This document shows positions 23,947 through 32,210 of a DNA stretch of 42,293 nt, piece by piece. The stretch's first letter is position 1. The number at the start of each line of letters is the position of its first letter. This stretch comes from Bacteroidales bacterium (GTDB lineage Bacteria; Bacteroidota; Bacteroidia; Bacteroidales; UBA1715), in NCBI GenBank assembly GCA_017552705.1, contig JAFZOY010000143.1, positions 1 through 42,293 of the forward strand, in the 5' to 3' direction. A program made the translations under genes and the position numbers. The notes under the pieces were generated by a model that saw only the letters and a program-made list of their open reading frames with translations, was not told the origin of the DNA and searched no databases.

Positions 23947-25629
23947 TTAATGTAATTTCATGTCAGAAACTCCGTCACCTGGCTCAACCATTGGAAGAAT
24001 GCCTTCTTCTGGTTCAATTGCAACTTCGAGCACGTATGGCTTATCGTCGGCCAACATTCTGTCGATTGCGGCAGAAAGGTCTTTGCGTTCAACCACGCGT
24101 TCGCCGGCAATCTGCCAACCTTTGGCTATGGTAATGTAGTCGGGACCGGCAATGTCAACGAACGAATAGCGGTGACCGAAGAATCGTTCCTGCCATTGAC
24201 GAACGTTTCCAAGATATGTGTTATTCAAAAGAACAATTTTCAATCCGATATTGTCGGCTGCCATGGTGCCTAATTCTTGTGCTGTCATTTGGAAACCGCC
24301 ATCGCCAACAAATGTGATTACTCGTTTTTCAGGACGACCAACTTTTGCTCCCACGCCAGCGGGTATGCCGTAACCCATGGTTCCAAGTCCACCAGACGTA
24401 ATGATTTTTGAGCCGTTTTTGAATTTGTAATAACGGCAGGTTGCCATTTGATTTTGTCCAACGTCGGTAACCACTATAGCAGTTCCCTTTGTTTTTTCCG
24501 AAATCATGTTAATAACCTCGCACATTTTTATATCACCATCTTTAGGATGAATTGCTGGTTCAATAACTTGCTCTTTTTCAATTTCGTACAAAGGTTTGAA
24601 ACTTTGTATCCATTCGGTATGTTTAGCAGGTTTTACAGCTTTGGCGAGAGCCTGTAATGCCGTTTTTGCATCACAGTTTACGGCAAGAGTAGGTTTCAAA
24701 ATCTTGCCGATTTCGGCACGGTCAATTTCAATGTGAATGATTTTTGCCTGTTTTGCAAATTTCGCCAAATTTCCCGTCACACGGCTGTCGAAACGAAGCC
24801 CTACACCAATAATAACATCTGCTTCATTGGCTTTAATGTTTGGCGCATAATTTCCGTGCATTCCAAGCATACCAACAAAATTGGGATGTTCATAATCAAT
24901 GGTATTTAAACTCATTATTGTTGATGCAATTGGAATATCTGCTCGTTCCGATAATTCCATCAATTCTTTTTGAGCTTGTGCTATCTCAATACCGTGACCA
25001 GCAAAGATGATAGGTTTTTCTGCCTTGTCAATCAATGCGATTGCCTCGTTGATTTCCGTTTGGTTCAGTTTTGGGTACGGATAATAACCGCGAACGTATT
25101 CACATGGTTTGTATGTGAAATCGCCTACTTCGGCAACCAAGGCATCCTTCGTGATGTCAATCAACACAGGACCTGGACGACCTGTGCGGGCAAGATAGAA
25201 CGCTTTTGCCACGATTTCAGGAATTTCGTCGGCAGAAGTGATTTGGTAATTCCATTTCGTGATAGGCATGGTAACACCAATAATATCAACTTCTTGGAAC
25301 TCGTCGGTACCCAAAGAGCGGGAAACAACCTGTGCGGTGATGGCTACAATAGGCGTTGAGTCAATCATTGCGTCGGCAATACCCGTAACAAGATTTGTGG
25401 CTCCGGGACCCGAAGTCGCCATACAAACGCCCACTTTTCCCGTTGCACGTGCGTAACCTTGTGCCGCGTGAACGGCTCCTTGCTCGTGGCGGGTGAGTAT
25501 GTGACGTAATTTGTCGGTGTAACTATATAATTTGTCGTACAAAGGCATAATCGTTCCGCCCGGATAACCGAAAACGGTGTCGATTCCTTCGTTTGTCAAA
25601 CATTGTAATAGTGCGTCTGAACCAGTCAT
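23947..25629 (-). CDS. ilvB: Acetolactate synthase large (catalytic) subunit
   Basis: Thiamine-diphosphate-dependent enzyme that condenses two pyruvates to acetolactate, or pyruvate and 2-oxobutyrate to acetohydroxybutyrate. The 560-residue product has the N-terminal ThDP domain with VFGYPGGTIMPLYD, RHEQGAVHAAQGYARATGK (carrying the activating Glu) and ATSGPGATNLVTG. A central FAD-type domain follows, and the C-terminal domain has the metal/ThDP motif GDGGFQMTAQELGTM and an NNTYLGNVRQWQ. The length is normal. It sits between ilvD, 71 bp upstream across an AT-rich repeat-like spacer, and ilvN 4 bp downstream. Confidence 0.97.
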   Translation of the reverse strand: MTGSDALLQCLTNEGIDTVFGYPGGTIMPLYDKLYSYTDKLRHILTRHEQGAVHAAQGYARATGKVGVCMATSGPGATNLVTGIADAMIDSTPIVAITAQVVSRSLGTDEFQEVDIIGVTMPITKWNYQITSADEIPEIVAKAFYLARTGRPGPVLIDITKDALVAEVGDFTYKPCEYVRGYYPYPKLNQTEINEAIALIDKAEKPIIFAGHGIEIAQAQKELMELSERADIPIASTIMSLNTIDYEHPNFVGMLGMHGNYAPNIKANEADVIIGVGLRFDSRVTGNLAKFAKQAKIIHIEIDRAEIGKILKPTLAVNCDAKTALQALAKAVKPAKHTEWIQSFKPLYEIEKEQVIEPAIHPKDGDIKMCEVINMISEKTKGTAIVVTDVGQNQMATCRYYKFKNGSKIITSGGLGTMGYGIPAGVGAKVGRPEKRVITFVGDGGFQMTAQELGTMAADNIGLKIVLLNNTYLGNVRQWQERFFGHRYSFVDIAGPDYITIAKGWQIAGERVVERKDLSAAIDRMLADDKPYVLEVAIEPEEGILPMVEPGDGVSDMKLH

Positions 25630-25700
25630 TTTGAATTAAGAGTTAAAAGTTAAGAATTAAAGGTTATAAAAATTCTTAATTATTCATTTTTAATTTTTAA
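25630..25700. repeat. AT-rich spacer with short near-repeats between ilvD and ilvB
   Basis: The 71-bp gap consists of imperfect repeats of GAATTAAG/GTTAAAAG-like words and their complements around TTCTTAATTATT. Similar wording (AATTCTTAATTTTTA) recurs in the 27541-27560 gap before ilvD. It holds no gene and no clear promoter. Confidence 0.45.
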
Positions 25701-27530
25701 TTATTCAATTACTCGTACACCACCAAGGTCTGCTGAGGCAACGTTTTGAGCATACACTTTCAATGAATCGGGAACGAAACGTTCTCTGTTCGGTTTGAAA
25801 GCGTTCTTGCCTTTTGCCAATTCTTCGGCGCGACGTTTCTCCATTTCTTGGTCGGAGATGAGCAATTCCACCTTACGGTTAGGAATGTCGAATAAAATTG
25901 TATCGCCGTTGCGAACCAATCCGATTTCGCCACCGCTTGCAGCTTCAGGCGATACGTGTCCGATAGACAAACCAGAAGTTCCGCCAGAGAAACGTCCGTC
26001 GGTAATGAGCGCACACGCCTTGCCCAAATGTTTTGATTTCAGATATGAAGTCGGGTAGAGCATTTCCTGCATACCAGGACCACCTTTCGGACCTTCGTAG
26101 ATGATTACTACAACATCACCTGCCTGAATCTCGTCCTTGATGATTGCGTCGCACGCATCTTCTTGAGAATGATATACTTTGGCAGTTCCTTTGAATGTGA
26201 ACAATGATTCGTCAACGCCGGCAACTTTCACTATACAGCCTTCTTTTGCAATGTTTCCGAACAACACAGCCAAACCGCCGTCTTTCGTGTAGGCATTGGC
26301 AATGTCGCGGATACAACCGTTAGCACGGTCGGTATCGAATTCTTGGTACATTGTGTTTTGAGAACCCATAGCCGTTGTTCTGTCGCCTTTCGGAGCACTT
26401 TTGTAAATCTCGGTCAATTCTGCCTTTGCTGTCGGACGAAGAATGTCGTATGAATCCAACGCTTCCTTCAATGTCAGTCCGTCAACACGTTTTACAGATG
26501 TGTCGAGCAAACCGTTACGGTCAAGTACGCCAAGGATTCCCATCACGCCGCCGGCACGGTTCACGTCTTCAATGTGATATTTCTTCGTGTTAGGAGCAAC
26601 TTTGCAGATGCAAGGAACCTGACGCGACAACATATCAATATCCTTCATCTTGAATTCCACGCCTGCCTCGTGAGCAACAGCCAAAAGGTGAAGCACCGTA
26701 TTCGACGAGCCGCCCATTGCAATATCCATCTTCATTGAGTTCAAGAATGCCGCACGAGTGGCGATAGAACGCGGAAGAACCGAGGTGTCGCCGTCGTAGT
26801 AGTATTTCTTGGTATTTTCAACGATTTGTTTTGCTGCACGGATAAACAAATTCTCACGATTCTTATGCGTTGCCACAATGCTACCGTTGCCAGGAAGCGA
26901 CAAACCAAGCGCTTCGGTCAAGCAGTTCATGGAGTTAGCCGTAAACATACCCGAGCAAGAACCACAGGTAGGACAAGCATTTTTCTCAACAGCGTCGAGA
27001 GTCGCATCGTTTACGTTCGAATCAAGAGCCATAACCATGGCGTCAATCAAATCATATTTTTCTTTGTTGATTACGCCGGCTTCCATAGGTCCACCCGAAA
27101 CGAAAATTGTAGGAATGTTCAGACGCATGGCGGCAATCAGCATACCCGGAGTGATTTTGTCGCAGTTGCTGATGCAAACGAGAGCGTCAACTTTGTGTGC
27201 GTTACACATATATTCCACGCTGTCGGCAATAATTTCGCGTGAAGGAAGCGAGTAGAGCATACCCGTGTGTCCCATAGCGATTCCATCGTCGATTGCGATA
27301 GTGTTGAATTCAGCCGCAAAACAGCCCTGTGCCTCAATTGCAGCCTTTACTTTCTGTCCAATCTCGTGAAGATGAACGTGTCCGGGAACAAATTGTGTAA
27401 ATGAATTCGCAATGGCAATGATAGGTTTGCCGATTTGTTCTTCTTTCATACCATTAGCACGCCAAAGGCTTCGTGCTCCTGCCATCAAACGACCTTGCGT
27501 CGATGTTTCGCTTCGTAACGGAAATCCCAT
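25701..27530 (-). CDS. ilvD: Dihydroxy-acid dehydratase
   Basis: Iron-sulfur dehydratase of branched-chain amino-acid synthesis, converting 2,3-dihydroxy acids to 2-oxo acids. The 609-residue product carries the conserved cysteine motifs: [16 protein letters not shown], and [20 protein letters not shown] with the second cluster ligand. It also has [20 protein letters not shown] near the C-terminus. The length is typical of the longer IlvD form. It is the first structural gene behind the putative attenuator at 27576-27714, so its expression, and that of ilvB and ilvN, is probably tuned by charged branched-chain tRNA levels. ilvC and leu genes are not in the window. Confidence 0.97.
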   Translation of the reverse strand: MGFPLRSETSTQGRLMAGARSLWRANGMKEEQIGKPIIAIANSFTQFVPGHVHLHEIGQKVKAAIEAQGCFAAEFNTIAIDDGIAMGHTGMLYSLPSREIIADSVEYMCNAHKVDALVCISNCDKITPGMLIAAMRLNIPTIFVSGGPMEAGVINKEKYDLIDAMVMALDSNVNDATLDAVEKNACPTCGSCSGMFTANSMNCLTEALGLSLPGNGSIVATHKNRENLFIRAAKQIVENTKKYYYDGDTSVLPRSIATRAAFLNSMKMDIAMGGSSNTVLHLLAVAHEAGVEFKMKDIDMLSRQVPCICKVAPNTKKYHIEDVNRAGGVMGILGVLDRNGLLDTSVKRVDGLTLKEALDSYDILRPTAKAELTEIYKSAPKGDRTTAMGSQNTMYQEFDTDRANGCIRDIANAYTKDGGLAVLFGNIAKEGCIVKVAGVDESLFTFKGTAKVYHSQEDACDAIIKDEIQAGDVVVIIYEGPKGGPGMQEMLYPTSYLKSKHLGKACALITDGRFSGGTSGLSIGHVSPEAASGGEIGLVRNGDTILFDIPNRKVELLISDQEMEKRRAEELAKGKNAFKPNRERFVPDSLKVYAQNVASADLGGVRVIE

Positions 27531-27575
27531 TGTATTTTTATTTAATTCTTAATTTTTACTTTCTGATATTCTTTC

Positions 27576-27714
27576 AAAAAAAAAAGCACCAAACTCTTGA
27601 AGAATGGTGCTTTTATATCGAAATAGTCAAACACCATTCATTACTGAATGACATCCACGACTACCACAAATACTGTTTCTAAAATCATATCGTTGTTTTA
27701 CGTGTGCAAATATA
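27576..27714 (-). promoter_or_regulatory. Promoter and transcription attenuator of the ilv operon
   Basis: All positions are on the minus strand. A -7 box TATATTTG (27714-27707) is followed by the leader peptide (27688-27641). Segment 1 CATTCA (27650-27645) pairs with segment 2 TGAATG (27640-27635), loop GTAA. Segment 2 (27639-27629) can pair instead over 11 bp, with one G-U, to segment 3 (27612-27602). Segment 3 (27614-27605) can pair over 10 bp with segment 4 TGGTGCTTTT (27591-27582), which runs on into T residues to 27576. These are the three mutually exclusive structures of classical attenuation: pause, antiterminator and terminator. Stalling at scarce Val/Ile/Leu codons would cover segment 1 and free the antiterminator. 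No -33 box is obvious. Confidence 0.82.
27641..27688 (-). CDS. ilvL: Branched-chain leader peptide of the ilv operon
   Basis: A 15-codon reading frame, MILETVFVVVVDVIQ, ends in TAA. Nine of the 14 residues after Met are Val, Ile or Leu, with four successive Val codons (GTG GTA GTC GTG), which is far from random for a short frame. The ATG lies about 12 nt after the predicted start of transcription, and the last codons overlap segment 1 of the attenuator. The role would be to sense charged tRNA by ribosome stalling, as in known enterobacterial ilv leaders; the peptide itself is presumably not functional. The symbol ilvL is by analogy of role, not homology. Confidence 0.75.
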   Translation of the reverse strand: MILETVFVVVVDVIQ

Positions 27715-27760
27715 AAAATATTTTGAATGAAAATATTAGAATATGCAAAAAACTCCATAA

Positions 27761-28237
27761 TTAGTAATCTTGCCCATGATTTTTCGGAAAATCGTGAAAT
27801 TCAAGCCACATACCGTCCGAATCGTAATATGCCGTTTTAAGAGTATGACGATTAACAAGTCTTGAATAAATATGTTCGCTGTAGGTAATGGTCGCTATGT
27901 TGCCGTTCCACGAAATAGTGTAGTCTTCAGGATCTATATCTTCAAGAAGTCCTGCAACAAAGTCCTCTTTCTTTATAGTATGTCCATCGTCGTCACAAAA
28001 ATCCGTGGTGTAGTAGATGGTTTCTACTAAACCTGTAATTTCTTCGGAGAACCTATCGTATTGTATCTCATATACATAAATAGACTCATCAATTATGATT
28101 AATCCTCTATTGTCGTCAAAGTAACTTCTCCTTGAGTAGCGATAAGGTAGTGTATTTTCGTTTTCATCGTCTCCACAACTTACCATTGTAAGACTTGAGA
28201 CTATGGCTAATACTATTCCAAAAATGTGTTTTTTCAT
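27761..28237 (-). CDS. Small lipoprotein of unknown function
   Basis: Lipoprotein of 158 residues with a signal peptide and lipobox, MKKHIFGIVLAIVSSLTMVSC (Cys21 as lipid site). It is followed by an acidic linker (GDDENEN) and a compact, largely beta-predicted domain with several aromatic and acidic residues (for example IYVYEIQYDRFSEEITGLVE and YTISWNGNIATITYSEH). I recognise no family. The ATG at 28237 was chosen because a longer in-frame reading from 28393 lies over the purM 3' end and lacks a signal peptide. It starts 13 bp after purM and probably shares its transcript. Confidence 0.8.
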   Translation of the reverse strand: MKKHIFGIVLAIVSSLTMVSCGDDENENTLPYRYSRRSYFDDNRGLIIIDESIYVYEIQYDRFSEEITGLVETIYYTTDFCDDDGHTIKKEDFVAGLLEDIDPEDYTISWNGNIATITYSEHIYSRLVNRHTLKTAYYDSDGMWLEFHDFPKNHGQDY

Positions 28238-28250
28238 TTTCTTGTAGATA

Positions 28251-29423
28251 TTATTCGTATTTAAATGTTCCGAATTCGCTTTTAATAATGAGTTCTTTTT
28301 TATCGGCAGCCTCAATTCTACCAACAATTTGTGCATCGATATTGAATGATTTTGAAATGTCGATAACCTGTTGCGCATGTTCCTGAGAAACATACACTTC
28401 CAATCGATGTCCCATATTGAACACTTTGTACATTTCTTTCCAATCGGTGCCGCTTTGTTCGTGGATTGTTTTGAATAGCGGTGGCACAGGGAATAGATTG
28501 TCCTTTATAACTTTCAGATTGTCAATAAAATGCAGGACTTTGGTTTGCGCTCCTCCTGAACAGTGTACCATTCCGTGGATGTGTGGACGCATTGCATCCA
28601 ATAATTTTTTCACTACCGGAGCGTAGGTGCGGGTAGGAGATAGTACTAATTTTCCAGCATCGATAGGTGAGCCTTCCACCGCATCGGTAAGTTTCAGATT
28701 GCCGGAATATACCAAATCATCGGGAACAGCTGCATCGTAACTTTCAGGATATTTTTTCGCAAGATATTTAGCAAACACATCGTGTCGTGCCGAAGTGAGG
28801 CCGTTGCTGCCCATTCCACCGTTGTATTCTTTTTCGTACGAAGCTTTACCATACGAAGCAAGACCAACAATCACATCGCCTGCTGCTATATTTGCGTTGT
28901 TGATGACATCGCTGCGTTTCATACGGCAGGTAACGGTGCTGTCAACTATAATGGTACGAACCAAGTCGCCCACATCGGCGGTTTCTCCACCTGTGGCATA
29001 TACGCCGACGCCCATTTCGCGCAGTTCGGCAAGCAGTTCGTCGGTACCATTGATGATAGCGGAAATTACTTCGCCAGGAATCAATAACTTGTTTCTTCCG
29101 ATTGTTGACGATACCAAGATATTGTCAACCGCACCAACGCACAGAAGGTCGTCGATGTTCATAATCAGTGCATCTTGCGCAATGCCTTTCCAAACCGAAA
29201 GGTCGCCAGTTTCTTTCCAATAAAGATATGCCAACGATGATTTTGTGCCGGCTCCGTCGGCGTGCATAATGTTGCAATACTCAGGGTCGCCGCCCAAAAT
29301 GTCGGGAATGATTTTGCAGAAGGCGTGTGGATATAAGCCTTTGTCAATATTTTTTATTGCATTGTGAACGTCTTCTTTGCCTGCGGAAACACCGCGCTGC
29401 ATATATCTTGATTCTACTGCCAT
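28251..29423 (-). CDS. purM: Phosphoribosylformylglycinamidine cyclo-ligase (AIR synthetase)
   Basis: ATP-dependent ring-closing step of purine synthesis, making aminoimidazole ribotide (AIR). The 390-residue product is of the longer Bacteroidetes type, with two PurM-like halves. Landmarks are MHADGAGTKSSLAYLYWKETGDLSVWKGIAQD split over the ATP-binding start, ATGGETADVGDLVRTIIVD, VIVGLASYGKASYEKEYNGGMGSNGLTSARHD split likewise, and GMVHCSGGAQTKVLHF. It abuts the upstream OmpA-domain gene (TAA at 29424-29426, ATG at 29423) and the lipoprotein gene follows after 13 bp. A purine gene between two envelope genes is unusual. Confidence 0.93.
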   Translation of the reverse strand: MAVESRYMQRGVSAGKEDVHNAIKNIDKGLYPHAFCKIIPDILGGDPEYCNIMHADGAGTKSSLAYLYWKETGDLSVWKGIAQDALIMNIDDLLCVGAVDNILVSSTIGRNKLLIPGEVISAIINGTDELLAELREMGVGVYATGGETADVGDLVRTIIVDSTVTCRMKRSDVINNANIAAGDVIVGLASYGKASYEKEYNGGMGSNGLTSARHDVFAKYLAKKYPESYDAAVPDDLVYSGNLKLTDAVEGSPIDAGKLVLSPTRTYAPVVKKLLDAMRPHIHGMVHCSGGAQTKVLHFIDNLKVIKDNLFPVPPLFKTIHEQSGTDWKEMYKVFNMGHRLEVYVSQEHAQQVIDISKSFNIDAQIVGRIEAADKKELIIKSEFGTFKYE

Positions 29424-31409
29424 TTATTTGTTATAGTTTATTGACGTCACCTTAAACTCGGTACGACGGTTTATTTGGTGACAAATTTCTTGTTGTTCGT
29501 TCGAAAGATTTTTAATGAATTCAGGTGTTAGTTTATCGCCAACTTGCAGAAAATCATACAATTCAGCTGTTTTGTGGTCAATAACCTTTGGTTGGGTAGC
29601 GCCGTAGCCTTTTGCGGTAAGTCGTTTCGTATCAATGCCTTTTGCAATAAGGAAATTCACTACCGATTGTGCGCGTCGTTGCGAAAGTTCTTCGTTCGTC
29701 ATTTTGGGGCCGACACGGTAGTCGGTGTGCGAACTCAGTTCTATTGCGATATTTGGGTTGTCAATCAATGTTTCGTAGAGTTTATTCAACGAAACAATCG
29801 ATTCTGGACGTAAATTCCACAGATTCACATCGTACAATACATTTGGCACTTCTATAGGAGAGTCCAACTGCGTCATGTAGAGATTCACATCGAAATTTTT
29901 ATCTTCCTTTCGCCCAAATGTTGAAAGTTTATATTTGCTATTCAGAAAACCTTCGTGCATCGCCAACAACACGTAGTTTGTCTGCGGATTGAGTTCGAAG
30001 GCGTAATGTCCATTCTCGTCGGAAATCACTTCTATTGACGTACCGTCGCTACCAATCAAGCTGACGGTTGCGTTTGGAATAGGATTCTCGTTGAATTCGT
30101 TGAGTACCTGTCCTTGAACCTTAAAGTGAAGTTTTATAATCGAAAAATAATAAATGTCGTCGTAGCCCTTGCCACCTGGACGGTTGGAACTGAAAAATCC
30201 TTCTTCGAGCGAGTCTTTGAAGGTGATACCAAAATCGTCGGATGGCGAGTTGATTGGTGCCATCAGGTTGAGAGTGTAAGGTTTACCTTTGGCATCGTAG
30301 TTCACACGGAAAATGTCGAGGCCACCCATTCCAATATGTCCGTTCGAAGAAAAATACAGAATGCTGTCGGCGGTGCGATAGTACGGAAACAATTCATCGC
30401 CGTCGGTGTTCACCACATCGCCTGCGTTTCGTGGCTTACTCCATTTGTCCTTTGTTGACGGACGGGTACAATACCAAATATCGTAGCCGCCAAACCCTCC
30501 TGGACGGTTCGATGCGAAATACAATTTTAAGCCGTCGGCGGAAATATTTGGGTGGACATAGTCGTTGGTGTCTTGCGGTATATCGCTGACAACCAAATTG
30601 ATAGGCTTATCCCACGAAGAACCTATTTTTGTTGACGACATGATTTTACATTGATAATGGTTGTCGCCGTAGTTGCATTGGGTGTAGAATATCAGATTTC
30701 CGTCTTGTGTCACACTTGGGGCGCCTTCTTCGTTGGTCGTGTTTATTTGTTCCGACAATGGAAATGGTGCCGACCACGAACCTTTGGCATCTTCTTTCGA
30801 TGAAAACAAATCGCAGAAATGTTGTCCGCTACCGCCATGGATTTTGTCGCCCACGGAGTTCGCCCGAGACGATGAAAAATACAATGTGTTGCCTTTCCCG
30901 TCGAAGTTGAAGAATGGGGCATAGTCCGAAAATTCGCTGTTGATATAGGCTACGTTGGTGATTTTATAATTCGTGGGGTTTTGTGCCCATTTTTTTGCCG
31001 TGCGGCACGATTCTATGCCTTTTTCTCCACGTTTGTCCGACGGAACGAGCGAAAGATATTTGTCGTAATACGAAATCGCTTTGTCAAAATTTCCGTTCAT
31101 TCTCATTGCGTCAGCACAATATAAATATGCAATTGGATCTTGATATTTTAAGTCGATAGCTTTTTCCAACCACAACTGCGCATGCAGCGGACTTGAAATG
31201 TGACGGTAGCAATATCCAATCTTATACGCAATGATAGCCTTTTGTGGGTCTTCGTTCTCCGTTTGGGAAAACAAGCTTTTGAAATTGTTGATGGCAAACG
31301 TGTATTCGTTGTTGCGTAGGGCATTTTCTGCTCTTTTTTGTAGCGAACTCTGACCGAACAAGTCGGTGATTAGAAACAATAAAGAAATGTATAGTATAAA
31401 ACGTTTCAT
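29424..31409 (-). CDS. TPR-PD40-OmpA envelope protein, PorE-like, paralog 3
   Basis: Third member of the TPR/PD40/OmpA group in the window, 661 residues. It has a signal peptide (ending TDLFGQ) and TPR-like N-terminal repeats (IAYKIGYCYRHISSPLHA, PIAYLYCADAMRMNGNFDKA). A PD40 propeller follows (TLYFSSSRANSVGD, NLIFYTQCNYG, LYFASNRPGGFGGYDIWYC, LYFSSNGHIGMGGLDIF, EGFFSSNRPGGKGYDDIYY), then a carboxypeptidase-regulatory segment (FKVQGQVLNEFNENPIPNAT) and a C-terminal OmpA domain (SSHTDYRVG, LSQRRAQSVVNFL, KGYGATQP). It is immediately upstream of purM. It diverges more from paralogs 1 and 2 than they do from each other, so it may serve a different surface protein. Confidence 0.9.
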   Translation of the reverse strand: MKRFILYISLLFLITDLFGQSSLQKRAENALRNNEYTFAINNFKSLFSQTENEDPQKAIIAYKIGYCYRHISSPLHAQLWLEKAIDLKYQDPIAYLYCADAMRMNGNFDKAISYYDKYLSLVPSDKRGEKGIESCRTAKKWAQNPTNYKITNVAYINSEFSDYAPFFNFDGKGNTLYFSSSRANSVGDKIHGGSGQHFCDLFSSKEDAKGSWSAPFPLSEQINTTNEEGAPSVTQDGNLIFYTQCNYGDNHYQCKIMSSTKIGSSWDKPINLVVSDIPQDTNDYVHPNISADGLKLYFASNRPGGFGGYDIWYCTRPSTKDKWSKPRNAGDVVNTDGDELFPYYRTADSILYFSSNGHIGMGGLDIFRVNYDAKGKPYTLNLMAPINSPSDDFGITFKDSLEEGFFSSNRPGGKGYDDIYYFSIIKLHFKVQGQVLNEFNENPIPNATVSLIGSDGTSIEVISDENGHYAFELNPQTNYVLLAMHEGFLNSKYKLSTFGRKEDKNFDVNLYMTQLDSPIEVPNVLYDVNLWNLRPESIVSLNKLYETLIDNPNIAIELSSHTDYRVGPKMTNEELSQRRAQSVVNFLIAKGIDTKRLTAKGYGATQPKVIDHKTAELYDFLQVGDKLTPEFIKNLSNEQQEICHQINRRTEFKVTSINYNK

Positions 31410-31428
31410 ATTATTTTCTATGCAGTTT

Positions 31429-31459
31429 CAAAACTACGCAATTTTTGTTACAAAACCAA
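31429..31459 (-). promoter_or_regulatory. Promoter of the ompA-like/purM/lipoprotein operon
   Basis: On the minus strand TTG (31459-31457), a 20-bp spacer and TAGTTTTG (31436-31429) match the Bacteroidetes promoter form, with a start of transcription about 14 nt before the ATG at 31409. Confidence 0.6.
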
Positions 31460-31475
31460 CGAATTCTGTTTTTAT

Positions 31476-32078
31476 CTATTTAATAGCCAATAATTCCACT
31501 TCAAAAACCAGTGCCATGTGCGGTTCTATAGGTCCGCCCGGATGGGGATTTGCTCCGTATGCAAGTTCGGAAGGAATGTATAATTTCCATTTTGAGCCAA
31601 CCGGCATCAATTGCAGGGCTTCCACCCAACCTTGTATTACGCCGTTTACTGGGAACGAAGCTGGTTGGTTGCGTTGAACAGAGCTGTCGAATACGGTTCC
31701 GTCGATCAATGTGCCGTGATAATGTGTTGTAACGGTGTCGGTTGCTTTAGGTTTAGGACCGTTTCCTTGTTTCAATATTTCGTATTGCAGACCACTTGGC
31801 AATGTTACAACTTCGGGACGTTTTCTGTTTTCTTCCAAGAATTTCTTACCTTCGGTAATGTTTTTCTCAAATTTCTTTGCGTTTGCCTGTGCCAAAAATG
31901 CTTGAATTGTTTCGTAAGCCTCCTGTAGCGAAAATTCGAGTTTGTTGCCTTTCATAATATCCGTCAATCCTTTTGCGAACATTTCCGCATTGATTTCAGT
32001 AACACCTTCGCCTTTGAGGCTTGTTCCAATGTTCATTCCCAAGCTGTAGCTTGCTTTGTCTAAATCTGTTTGTACCAT
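31476..32078 (-). CDS. FKBP-type peptidyl-prolyl isomerase
   Basis: Peptidyl-prolyl cis-trans isomerase of 200 residues, of the Mip/FkpA/FklB group. The N-terminal helical part (about 1-85; DKASYSLGMNIGTSLKGEG) is the usual dimerisation domain. The C-terminal FKBP domain (about 90-200) has VTTHYHGTLIDGTVFDSS, VIQGWVEALQLMPVGSKWKLYIPS, ELAYG and ALVFEVELLAI. No signal peptide is seen with the ATG at 32078 and no upstream start offers one, so it is probably cytoplasmic like FklB, although relatives are often exported. It is transcribed divergently from the cytochrome maturation gene. Confidence 0.93.
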   Translation of the reverse strand: MVQTDLDKASYSLGMNIGTSLKGEGVTEINAEMFAKGLTDIMKGNKLEFSLQEAYETIQAFLAQANAKKFEKNITEGKKFLEENRKRPEVVTLPSGLQYEILKQGNGPKPKATDTVTTHYHGTLIDGTVFDSSVQRNQPASFPVNGVIQGWVEALQLMPVGSKWKLYIPSELAYGANPHPGGPIEPHMALVFEVELLAIK

Positions 32079-32096
32079 TTTGTAAATTTTATTTCT

Positions 32097-32128
32097 GCAA
32101 ATCTAATAAACATTTTTGTTTGTAGCAA
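32097..32128 (-). promoter_or_regulatory. Promoter of the FKBP gene
   Basis: On the minus strand TTTG (32128-32125), a 20-bp spacer and TAGATTTG (32104-32097) give a full match to the Bacteroidetes -33/-7 consensus. Transcription would start near 32091. Confidence 0.72.
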
Positions 32129-32194
32129 AGAATAGTTCACTCATTAGATGTAGGTATATTTGAGGAAATTCAAATCATCCAATTGTTATTTTTC

Positions 32195-32202
32195 TATTTT
32201 TG
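32195..32202 (+). promoter_or_regulatory. -7 box ahead of the cytochrome c maturation gene
   Basis: TATTTTTG fits TAnnTTTG but lies only 8 nt before the chosen ATG at 32211, so the transcript would be almost leaderless. No strong -33 box is seen. It may be chance. Confidence 0.25.
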
Positions 32203-32210
32203 TCGCATCG

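Noticed and set aside
27576..27714. T-box riboswitch ahead of ilvD
   Set aside because: No T-box consensus (AGGGTGGNACCGCG) is present and the leader is too short; a translated Val-rich peptide with alternative hairpins fits better.
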